Positions 1-4,593 of a DNA stretch of 17,918 nucleotides are shown here, piece after piece; position 1 is the first letter of the stretch, and each line of letters opens with the position of its first letter. This DNA comes from an uncultured Streptococcus sp. GTDB lineage: Bacteria > Bacillota > Bacilli > Lactobacillales > Streptococcaceae. Both the position numbers and the translations under genes were made by a program. Where the stretch lies: assembly GCA_916048145.1 (NCBI GenBank), contig CAJZGT010000010.1, forward strand, positions 1 to 17,918, in the 5' to 3' direction. The notes below the pieces were generated by a model that ran no database searches, had not been told where the DNA came from, and saw nothing but the letters and a program-made list of their open reading frames with translations.

Positions 1-75
1 CCATGGTCTCTTTGCGAGCCATAGATTGTTACCATACTAGTCTATCAGATTCTGATAAGTTTGGCAAGTATTTTA
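1..75. other. Intergenic edge with a 15-base palindrome
   Basis: This is the non-coding stretch after pde2 (minus strand). It contains a perfect odd palindrome at 43-57 (TATCAGA, central T, TCTGATA), with weaker flanking pairing (CCA/TGG and ACT/AGT). There is no U-tract on the minus side, so it is not a convincing intrinsic terminator. In S. pneumoniae I recall a ribosomal protein L31 gene beyond pde2, but no coding start can be recognised in these 75 bases. Confidence 0.35.
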
Positions 76-1011
76 TCAGTTTTTAAGCAAGTTTTTTAAC
101 TTTTGGTAGATGATTTCGTTTTCCTCTAGGCTATAGGAATTAGCACCGCTTGCTAGAGGGTGGCCTCCTCCATCATGTTCCTTGGCGATTTCATTGATAG
201 GATGGATTTTACTGCGTAAGCGAACTCGGTAGTGGCCATCAGCCTGCTCCACAAAAATTCCCCAGAGACTCACACTGTCAATACGTCCAGGTGCACCGAC
301 AATGGCTGCAGTTTCCGCATCGGTGACATTGAATCGTTTTAAGATTTCCTGATTCAGAATCACGCGAGCTGCGCCATTTTCATCCACTTCCAGATGGTCG
401 TAGATGTAGCCCTGAAGTTTAGCAATTTTGTAACTCATAGTGTCCATTTTGCGGGTGAGAGCCGCAAAGTCAAAGTTATGTTCTCTCAGATAGGCAGCCA
501 GGCGAAGAGTCCGTGCAGTGGTAGAAGGGTAGAGGAAGCGACCTGTATCACCGACAATTCCTGCAAAGAGCAACTCAGCAGCGCGATCTGACAAGGCCAG
601 TTGGATTGTTTGGGCAAATAGGGTAATCATCTCGCTAGCGCTACTTGAACTAGTATCGACCCAAGACAGGTCACCATATACATCATCATTTGGATGGTGG
701 TCAATCTTAATGAGAAAATCACCTTGACTATAGCGCTTATCATCGATACGAGCAGTATTGGCCGTATCACAGACGATGACAAGGGCACCTTGGTAGGCAC
801 TATCTTCAACAAGATCCATTTCAGCCATCCAAGTAAGAGTTGGTTCATCAAAACCAACGGCCTTGATGGTTTTTTCTGGGAAATGATGTTTGAGAAGAGC
901 TTTCAATCCCACCTGACTTCCCAAGGCATCAGGGTCTGGTTTCATATGACGATGAATGATAATCGTGTCGTATTCTTTGATTTTTTCTAAAATTTGATGG
1001 CAAATGTCCAT
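76..1011 (-). CDS. pde2: DHH/DHHA1 phosphoesterase, Pde2-type (pApA / c-di-AMP hydrolase)
   Basis: Cytoplasmic phosphodiesterase of the NrnA/Pde2 family. In pneumococcus this family degrades pApA, and c-di-AMP more weakly, to AMP, completing turnover of the second messenger c-di-AMP. The N-terminal DHH domain starts with the metal-binding stretch HRHMKPDPDALGS (residues 20-32; D26 and D28), and the signature DHH lies at residues 104-106. The C-terminal DHHA1 domain carries GGGHP at about 281-285. I chose the ATG at 1011 (311 aa, the usual family length) because GAGG sits six bases upstream. A TTG four codons earlier lies on that SD sequence. The gene is transcribed away from the flavodoxin gene from its own extended -10 promoter. 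Family assignment is firm; the symbol follows pneumococcal usage. Confidence 0.9.
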   Translation of the reverse strand: MDICHQILEKIKEYDTIIIHRHMKPDPDALGSQVGLKALLKHHFPEKTIKAVGFDEPTLTWMAEMDLVEDSAYQGALVIVCDTANTARIDDKRYSQGDFLIKIDHHPNDDVYGDLSWVDTSSSSASEMITLFAQTIQLALSDRAAELLFAGIVGDTGRFLYPSTTARTLRLAAYLREHNFDFAALTRKMDTMSYKIAKLQGYIYDHLEVDENGAARVILNQEILKRFNVTDAETAAIVGAPGRIDSVSLWGIFVEQADGHYRVRLRSKIHPINEIAKEHDGGGHPLASGANSYSLEENEIIYQKLKNLLKN

Positions 1012-1037
1012 AAATAACCTCAATTCTTTCTCATTTC

Positions 1038-1046
1038 ATTGTAGCA
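1038..1046 (-). promoter_or_regulatory. Extended -10 promoter of pde2
   Basis: Read on the minus strand this is TG-C-TACAAT, an extended -10 element 26 bases upstream of the pde2 ATG. No good -35 box is visible, as is common for TGn promoters in streptococci. It is divergent from the flavodoxin promoter 36 bases away. Confidence 0.6.
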
Positions 1047-1078
1047 CAAGAATTTTTATTTTTAAAATGAAAAAGATG

Positions 1079-1087
1079 TGATATAAT
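1079..1087 (+). promoter_or_regulatory. Extended -10 promoter of the flavodoxin gene
   Basis: TG-A-TATAAT is a perfect extended -10 element 27 bases upstream of the flavodoxin ATG. The AT-rich upstream sequence has only a weak -35 match. Confidence 0.7.
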
Positions 1088-1114
1088 GGAGAAAGATAAA
1101 TTGAGGAGGATGAT

Positions 1115-1558
1115 ATGGCATTAGCAAAAATTGTATTTGCCAGTATGACCGGTAATACCGAAGAAATTGCAGATATTGTAGCAGACAAATTACGTGACTT
1201 GGGCTTGGATGTCGATGTTGATGAATGTACAACTGTTGACGCTTCAGACTTCTTGGAAGCAGACATCGCTATCGTTGCGACCTATACTTATGGTGATGGA
1301 GAATTGCCAGATGAGATGATGGACTTCTACGAAGACCTAGCAGACCTCAACTTGAATGGTAAAATCTACGGAGTGGTCGGCTCAGGAGACACCTTCTACG
1401 ATGAATTCTGTAAGGCTGTCGATGACTTTGACCGCGTTTTTGTAGCGACAGGAGCGGAAAAAGGTTCAGAATGTGTCAAAGTTGATCTCTCTGCTGAGGA
1501 AGAAGACATTGAACGCTTGGAACAATTCGCAGAAGAATTGGCTGCTAAAGTAGGATAA
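1115..1558 (+). CDS. Short-chain flavodoxin
   Basis: FMN-binding electron carrier of 147 aa, the usual length of short-chain flavodoxins, acting in the cytosol. The phosphate-binding loop is SMTGNTEE (residues 10-17). The two isoalloxazine-contacting loops are visible as TYTYGDGELP (about residues 57-66) and GSGDTFYDEF (about residues 90-99). The protein is strongly acidic, as flavodoxins are. A near-ideal ribosome binding site, AGGAGG (1104-1109), precedes the ATG. The gene has its own promoter and is followed by a hairpin terminator, so it is probably monocistronic. The redox partner cannot be told from the sequence. It matches the gene beside pde2 in pneumococcus as I remember it. Confidence 0.93.
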   Translation: MALAKIVFASMTGNTEEIADIVADKLRDLGLDVDVDECTTVDASDFLEADIAIVATYTYGDGELPDEMMDFYEDLADLNLNGKIYGVVGSGDTFYDEFCKAVDDFDRVFVATGAEKGSECVKVDLSAEEEDIERLEQFAEELAAKVG

Positions 1559-1567
1559 GTATAAAAG

Positions 1568-1600
1568 TGCGCTGATGTAATCAATCAGTGCATTTTTCTT
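1568..1600 (+). terminator. Intrinsic terminator after the flavodoxin gene
   Basis: A 9-bp stem with one G-U pair (TGCGCTGAT at 1568-1576 with ATCAGTGCA at 1584-1592), a 7-base loop and a T-rich tail (TTTTTCTT). It begins 9 bases after the flavodoxin stop. Confidence 0.8.
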
Positions 1601-1640
1601 ATCGAGAGTTGGGATTTTACTAGCCTATTTGGTGGCTTTT

Positions 1641-1649
1641 TGATACAAT
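1641..1649 (+). promoter_or_regulatory. Extended -10 promoter of the chorismate mutase-crcB operon
   Basis: TG-A-TACAAT lies 24 bases upstream of the chorismate mutase ATG. No clear -35 box is seen. It is followed by a strong ribosome binding site (AAAGGAGGAG). Confidence 0.65.
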
Positions 1650-1673
1650 AATTCAAATAAAGGAGGAGACTGT

Positions 1674-1940
1674 ATGGATTTAGATATTATTCGTCAAGAA
1701 ATTGATCAAATCGACGACCAAATTGTCAAACTGTTAGAAGAAAGAATGCATTTAGTTGAAGAGGTTGTCGCTTATAAGAAGGCTTCAGGGAAACCGATTT
1801 TAGATACCAAGAGAGAAGCAGTTATTTTTGAAAAGGTCAGAAATCGTGTAGAGGACAAGCGCTATCAGGAGACTATTGTCGCGACTTTTTCTGACATACT
1901 CAAACGTTCGCGTGATTATCAGGATCAAAATATCAAATGA
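1674..1940 (+). CDS. Chorismate mutase, AroQ class
   Basis: Small monofunctional chorismate mutase (88 aa), converting chorismate to prephenate for phenylalanine and tyrosine synthesis. It has the AroQ all-helical pattern: helix 1 begins MDLDIIRQEIDQID with the substrate-binding Arg at position 7, followed by LLEERMHLVEEVVAYK (Arg24, Lys35) and a second helix with DTKREAVI. The length is typical of stand-alone AroQ domains with no fused dehydratase or dehydrogenase. An AAAGGAGG ribosome binding site precedes the ATG. The stop codon overlaps the start of the next gene (ATGA), implying translational coupling to crcB, although the two functions are unrelated. Confidence 0.9.
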   Translation: MDLDIIRQEIDQIDDQIVKLLEERMHLVEEVVAYKKASGKPILDTKREAVIFEKVRNRVEDKRYQETIVATFSDILKRSRDYQDQNIK

Positions 1941-2311
1941 AAAAAGAACAATTTTATCCGCTAGGGATTTTTCTAGCTGCCATGTTGGGCGGACTGGTTC
2001 GCTACCTGGTTTCTACTTGGTTACCAGCCAGTCCAGATTTCCCTTGGGGCACCCTTCTTGTTAACTATCTAGGCATTTTCTGCTTGATTTACCTTGTCAA
2101 GGGCTATCTGGTCTATAAGGGGACAAGTAAAGGTGTTATTTTAGCACTGGGTACAGGTTTTTGTGGTGGTTTAACAACCTTTTCTAGTCTAATGCTTGAT
2201 GCTGTGAAACTACTGGATACAGGGCGTTATCTGAGTTTGGTTCTATATTTGCTTTTTAGCATCGGTGGAGGCCTGCTTTTAGCTTACTATTTAGGGAGGA
2301 AGAAATGGTAA
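1937..2311 (+). CDS. crcB: Fluoride channel subunit CrcB/Fluc (first copy)
   Basis: A 124-aa membrane protein of the Fluc family, which exports fluoride passively and protects the cell from it. Four hydrophobic segments are visible. Family motifs are present: GTLLVNYLG (about residues 37-45), with the conserved Asn of the pore, and GTGFCGGLTTFSS (about residues 72-84), the break in TM3 with the phenylalanine and polar residues that line the path. It overlaps chorismate mutase by 4 bases and the second crcB by 7 bases, so the two Fluc subunits are co-translated. Paired genes in Gram-positives usually form a heterodimer. No fluoride riboswitch was recognised upstream. Confidence 0.92.
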   Translation: MKKEQFYPLGIFLAAMLGGLVRYLVSTWLPASPDFPWGTLLVNYLGIFCLIYLVKGYLVYKGTSKGVILALGTGFCGGLTTFSSLMLDAVKLLDTGRYLSLVLYLLFSIGGGLLLAYYLGRKKW

Positions 2312-2634
2312 TCGTCTATCTTGCAATTGCTTGTGGTTTCGGAGCTTTAATGCGCTATTTCTTTTCCCGCTATAATCAAGCTTCTAAATTACCCCTCGGA
2401 ACGCTAATAGCCAATCTTTTAGGTTGTTTTTTAATTGGATTATTCTACAATCATGTGGAGTTCAAGGAAGTCTATGCTATTCTAGCAACAGGATTTTGCG
2501 GAGGTTTGACAACTTTTTCGACCTTGAATGATGAACTGCAAAGGTTGCTGAGCGATAGGAAAGTCTTTTATTCTTACCTGACTTTGACCTACCTAGGTGG
2601 TTTGGTTGCGATTTTTTTAGGAATTCTGCTATAA
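2305..2634 (+). CDS. crcB: Fluoride channel subunit CrcB/Fluc (second copy)
   Basis: A 109-aa partner of the preceding Fluc subunit, with the same layout: an N-terminal segment with GALMRY, then GTLIANLLG (about residues 32-40) and ATGFCGGLTTFST (about residues 61-73). The two proteins are clearly paralogous but differ strongly in sequence outside the motifs, which fits a dual-topology gene pair that split into two fixed-orientation subunits. It starts inside the end of the first crcB (GGAGG just upstream). Its last codons contain the promoter of the downstream L19 leader. Confidence 0.92.
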   Translation: MVIVYLAIACGFGALMRYFFSRYNQASKLPLGTLIANLLGCFLIGLFYNHVEFKEVYAILATGFCGGLTTFSTLNDELQRLLSDRKVFYSYLTLTYLGGLVAIFLGILL

Positions 2635-2635
2635 A
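2606..2635 (+). promoter_or_regulatory. Promoter of the rplS leader, inside the end of crcB
   Basis: -35 TTGCGA (2606-2611), an 18-base spacer and an extended -10 TG-C-TATAAA (2627-2635), overlapping the second crcB stop codon. Transcription would start near 2642, so the whole L19 leader hairpin (from 2664) would be in the RNA. A second weaker match (TTTACT at 2640 with TAAACT at 2663) would start too late to include the hairpin. Confidence 0.6.
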
Positions 2636-2663
2636 TTTCTTTACTTTTTTGTGGAAATTTGGT

Positions 2664-2727
2664 AAACTGTATCTTGTGTGTAATGGACGCACAAAAATAC
2701 AGTTTATCCGCTGAGGAAGATTCCTCA
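2664..2727 (+). ncRNA. L19 leader (autoregulatory element of rplS)
   Basis: The structured 5' leader is the type expected for the Firmicutes L19 ribosomal-protein leader, by which L19 is thought to control its own mRNA. A perfect 9-bp stem (AAACTGTAT at 2664-2672 with ATACAGTTT at 2697-2705) encloses a 7-bp stem with one G-U pair (TTGTGTG with CGCACAA) and a short loop. The linker ATCCGC leads to a second hairpin (TGAGGA, loop AGAT, TCCTCA, 2712-2727). The pairing is seen directly; the family name is from memory of the consensus. Confidence 0.7.
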
Positions 2728-2752
2728 AGATTGACAAAGATAGGAGAATAAA

Positions 2753-3100
2753 ATGAATCCATTAATCCAAAGCTTGACTGAAGGTCAACTTCGTACAGAT
2801 ATCCCATCATTCCGTCCTGGTGACACTGTTCGTGTACATGCGAAAGTTGTCGAAGGTAACCGTGAACGTATCCAGATTTTTGAAGGTGTTGTTATCGCAC
2901 GTAAAGGTGCTGGAATCTCAGAAAACTACACAGTTCGTAAAATCTCTAACGGTGTAGGTGTTGAGCGTATCTTCCCAATCCACACTCCACGTGTTGAAAA
3001 AATCGAAGTTGTTCGTTACGGTAAAGTACGTCGTGCGAAATTGTACTACTTGCGTGCACTTCAAGGTAAGGCAGCTCGTATCAAAGAAATCCGTCGTTAA
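2753..3100 (+). CDS. rplS: 50S ribosomal protein L19
   Basis: Ribosomal protein L19 (115 aa, normal length), located at the 30S-50S interface. It shows the conserved N-terminal segment [21 protein letters not shown], the middle [21 protein letters not shown] and the basic C-terminus with [11 protein letters not shown]. Codon use is strongly biased (GGT, CGT, AAC), as expected for a highly expressed gene. The ribosome binding site is AGGAG (2742-2746). It follows the L19 leader and ends in a strong terminator hairpin directly before the tRNA gene. Rather than sitting in the more common rpsP-rimM-trmD operon, rplS here stands alone with its leader. Confidence 0.98.
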
Positions 3101-3108
3101 TTCGACTA

Positions 3109-3138
3109 AAAAACTCTGCTTACCTAGCAGAGTTTTTA
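3109..3138 (+). terminator. Strong terminator between rplS and tRNA-Arg
   Basis: A 12-bp perfect stem (AAAAACTCTGCT with AGCAGAGTTTTT), a 5-base loop (TACCT) and a T-run. It ends only 5 bases before the first base of the tRNA, leaving no room for a separate tRNA promoter after it. Confidence 0.9.
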
Positions 3139-3142
3139 TCTA

Positions 3143-3214
3143 GCTCCCTTAGTTCAATGGATATAACAACTCCCTCCTAAGGAGTAGTTGCAGGTTCGAT
3201 TCCTGCAGGGGGCA
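3143..3214 (+). tRNA. tRNA-Arg (anticodon CCU)
   Basis: A 72-base tRNA without encoded CCA. The acceptor stem GCTCCCT pairs with AGGGGGC (one T-G pair). The D-arm lies at about 3152-3167. The anticodon stem ACTCC/GGAGT encloses the loop CTCCTAA, giving anticodon CCU, which reads the rare Arg codon AGG. The T-arm is GCAGG / TTCGATT / CCTGC, and the discriminator base is A. The 3' end of such tRNA genes is a favourite target of integrases, and degraded element-like sequence follows directly. Confidence 0.96.
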
Positions 3215-3269
3215 TTTGACGGAATCCGTTTTGGCAGAAATGAAGGCAGACAATGAAATTTTTAAATAG

Positions 3270-3299
3270 ACTGTGATGATCGTCACGGTTTTCTATTTT
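3270..3299 (+). terminator. Probable terminator after tRNA-Arg
   Basis: An 8-bp stem with two T-G pairs (ACTGTGAT with GTCACGGT), the loop GATC and a tail TTTTCTATTTT. It lies 55 bases after the tRNA and would end its transcript. Confidence 0.5.
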
Positions 3300-3312
3300 G
3301 CTAAAACATACA

Positions 3313-3356
3313 TTTTGAACGATTAGAAACAGGAATTACAATTCTAATGTTCAAAA
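3313..3356. repeat. Long imperfect inverted repeat
   Basis: TTTTGAACgATTAGAA (3313-3328) and TTCTAATGTTCAAAA (3342-3356) pair over 15 bp with one bulged G, around a 13-base spacer. There is no proper U-tract on either side. It lies in the gene-less stretch between the tRNA and cas9. It could be an operator, the end of a small mobile element or an RNA hairpin; the sequence does not decide. Confidence 0.5.
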
Positions 3357-3428
3357 AAGCGTTTTTATGAAGAATAGGAAGAGGGAATCGTGACGCATTA
3401 TTGTAAAAAACGGTGTTTTGTTAAAATT

Positions 3429-3460
3429 AAAAACAGTGACCAAAATCACTGCTTTTTTAG
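3429..3460 (-). terminator. Terminator of the minus-strand remnant operon
   Basis: Read on the minus strand, the stem CAGTGA / TCACTG with loop TTTTGG is followed by TTTTTAATTTT. The stop codon of the broken small gene (3446-3448) lies in the stem. The plus-strand reading also has a T-run, so it may act both ways. Confidence 0.7.
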
Positions 3461-3634
3461 TTCCTGGGCGTATGCGGTTATGCTGATAGCGTGTTTTAAA
3501 CGCATGTTCATAATATCTGATACACAGTTTTTATACTTGTCCACGGCATGAATAGACATGCCACAGTTTTTGCTGATAGCATAGGCTTAGGCGTTGTCTA
3601 AAAGCCAGCGGATAGCTTCAATATCTACTGACAT
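3446..3634 (-). pseudogene. Broken small HTH-like protein gene (mobile-element type)
   Basis: A 63-codon frame from ATG (3632-3634) to TGA, interrupted by TAA at codon 16. It begins MSVDIEAIRWLLDNA, then the stop, then AYAISKNCGMSIHAVDKYK and MRLKHAISITAYAQEL. The pattern (IRWLLDNA.AYxISKxxG...YK) resembles a small helix-turn-helix-like protein common in streptococcal integrative elements and phages; I recognise it by pattern only. A ribosome binding site (GAGG) precedes the ATG, and the upstream small gene ends 3 bases before it. One point mutation explains the break. It sits at the end of a minus-strand set of tiny genes and is followed by a terminator. Confidence 0.55.
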
Positions 3635-3637
3635 ATA

Positions 3638-3742
3638 TTACCTCGTAAAATACCAAATTACAAATAGGAGTAGAAGAAGTCCAATAATAAATTCAACTTT
3701 TTCACGCTTGGTGGTTTTTCTAATTTTAAGATTTACTTTCAT
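3638..3742 (-). CDS. Single-span membrane micropeptide (34 aa)
   Basis: This small intact frame starts MKVNLKIRKTTKREK and continues with a hydrophobic stretch VEFIIGLLLLLFVIWYF, ending TR. It thus has a basic cytoplasmic N-terminus and one predicted transmembrane helix (about residues 16-32). AGGAAA lies 7 bases upstream of the ATG, a usable ribosome binding site. The stop is 3 bases before the broken HTH-like gene, so the two were probably one operon. I know no function. Similar tiny membrane peptides occur in the small-gene clusters of integrative elements. Confidence 0.45.
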   Translation of the reverse strand: MKVNLKIRKTTKREKVEFIIGLLLLLFVIWYFTR

Positions 3743-3767
3743 TGTTTTTCCTGTTATAATTTAAGTA

Positions 3768-3804
3768 CACCCCCTAAGGGGTGGATAGTGATTTCTCACT
3801 ATCC
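3768..3804. other. Two adjacent perfect hairpins
   Basis: CACCCC/GGGGTG with loop CTAA (3768-3783) directly abuts GGATAGTGA/TCACTATCC with loop TTTC (3783-3804), sharing one base. There is no U-tract. They lie just upstream of the membrane micropeptide gene in its reading direction, so they may be in its 5' RNA, or may be part of an origin-type structure of a decayed element. Confidence 0.5.
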
Positions 3805-3815
3805 AATTTCTAGGT

Positions 3816-3890
3816 GCCATTCAAAGCTGATTATAAATAAGTTTATTTTGACTACGAGCTTATTTGTTTTTACTTTGAGTGGCTTTTTTT
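3816..3890 (+). terminator. Large two-helix hairpin with T7 tail
   Basis: GCCATTCAAAG (3816-3826) pairs with CTTTGAGTGGC (3873-3883) over 10 of 11 positions. Inside, AAATAAG (3835-3841) pairs with CTTATTT (3859-3865). Seven Ts follow on the plus strand, so it could terminate plus-strand transcripts. The long loop is unlike an ordinary terminator and could be a small structured RNA. Confidence 0.45.
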
Positions 3891-4042
3891 GAACTTAAAC
3901 ATTTTATGTTCCTTTATACTAGTTTCCTTACTAGTTTTTCTTTTTTTGAGATTAGAAACAGTAGCCGAGGAAACTACAGCCTCTATCTAAATAGTAGATG
4001 TAGCTCTCGAATTTTTAATAAATCTTGAATATCTTTTCTCAT
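3870..4042 (-). pseudogene. Frameshifted remnant of a small HTH-like gene
   Basis: An ATG at 4042 opens a frame MRKDIQDLLKIRELHLLFR that stops after 19 codons (3983). A second frame continues with IEAVVSSATVSNLKKRKTS and runs open to 3870. Together they look like a start (DIQDLLKIREL) and a recognition-helix part (SSATVSNLKKRKTS) of a small regulator split by frameshifts. The ATG overlaps the end of the upstream membrane micropeptide gene (TAGGATG). No known family can be named with certainty. Confidence 0.3.
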
Positions 4043-4043
4043 C

Positions 4044-4118
4044 CTATTTGTCCTTTTTATTTTTTAGATAAATATATACATTGATTGCAATTATAAAAAT
4101 AGCTATTGCACTAACCAT
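4044..4118 (-). CDS. Single-span membrane micropeptide (24 aa)
   Basis: A tiny frame with sequence MVSAIAIFIIAINVYIYL followed by a basic tail (KNKKDK). It would form one membrane helix with a positively charged C-terminus. AGAGGAAA about 6 bases upstream is a good ribosome binding site. It is preceded by a hairpin (GAGGTA...TACCTC, 4148-4177) and followed by the frameshifted small gene. It could be a toxin-like or element-encoded micropeptide; no function is known to me. Confidence 0.4.
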   Translation of the reverse strand: MVSAIAIFIIAINVYIYLKNKKDK

Positions 4119-4177
4119 TGTTTTTCCTCTTTTCGTCTGATAAAATAGAGGTATGAGTGGCTTTTCACCCCTACCTC

Positions 4178-4305
4178 TTAGCGTTTACCTTTTCTTTTGC
4201 GGGACTCGGGTTTACGCTTTTTGTTTTGCCTTGCTACCGTATGACGGTCACTAGACTTACAACAGCAGTTACTGCTTCAGGAATATTATCTATTACCTTT
4301 CCAAG
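4178..4305 (-). pseudogene. Frameshifted remnant of a small basic-tailed protein
   Basis: One frame reads LGKVIDNIPEAVTAVVSLV followed by TVIR and a stop at 4234-4236. The overlapping frame then reads ARQNKKRKPESRKRKGKR to a stop at 4178. Together they resemble a small protein with a hydrophobic helix and a very basic tail, broken by loss or gain of one or two bases, and without a visible start codon. It is the first item downstream of the minus-strand promoter at 4349-4377. Confidence 0.35.
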
Positions 4306-4348
4306 CTAGGGAATACAGTCTTTTGTTTAAGTTTCTTATCTTGATTAT

Positions 4349-4377
4349 ATCGTATCATGGCCTACAAAGGAAGTCAA
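4349..4377 (-). promoter_or_regulatory. Promoter of the minus-strand remnant operon
   Basis: Read on the minus strand: -35 TTGACT (4372-4377), 17-base spacer, extended -10 TG-A-TACGAT. TATAAT lies a few bases further on. It would drive the set of tiny and broken genes down to the terminator at 3429. Confidence 0.55.
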
Positions 4378-4530
4378 AAGTTTTGATGAAGGTTTTTGAA
4401 ATATTTTTGGACTAAATGTATCTTCAAAAATATTTTTATATATTTATTTTTTGTACGGAATGATTTATGTTAAGAGATTTATTTATCACAACGATAGAGA
4501 AAAATGTTCCGTTTAATTGTAGATAATGAT

Positions 4531-4559
4531 TTGATTTTTTAGGAAGTAAAGAGTAAAAT
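4531..4559 (+). promoter_or_regulatory. Probable promoter of the cas operon
   Basis: -35 TTGATT (4531-4536), 17-base spacer, -10 TAAAAT (4554-4559), without the TGn extension. The start of transcription would be near 4566, about 28 bases before the cas9 ATG. A TATGAT at 4568 is an alternative -10 with no good -35. Confidence 0.5.
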
Positions 4560-4593
4560 TAAATTAATATGATGATTGAATAGGAGTTTGACT

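Noticed and set aside
3391..3552. Plus-strand frame from a GTG with GAGGGA upstream
   Set aside because: It is antisense to the broken HTH-like gene and crosses the terminator hairpin; no family resemblance.
4576..4593. TTG start for cas9 at 4576
   Set aside because: It would put the AGGAG ribosome binding site inside the gene; the ATG at 4594 gives the known Cas9 start.
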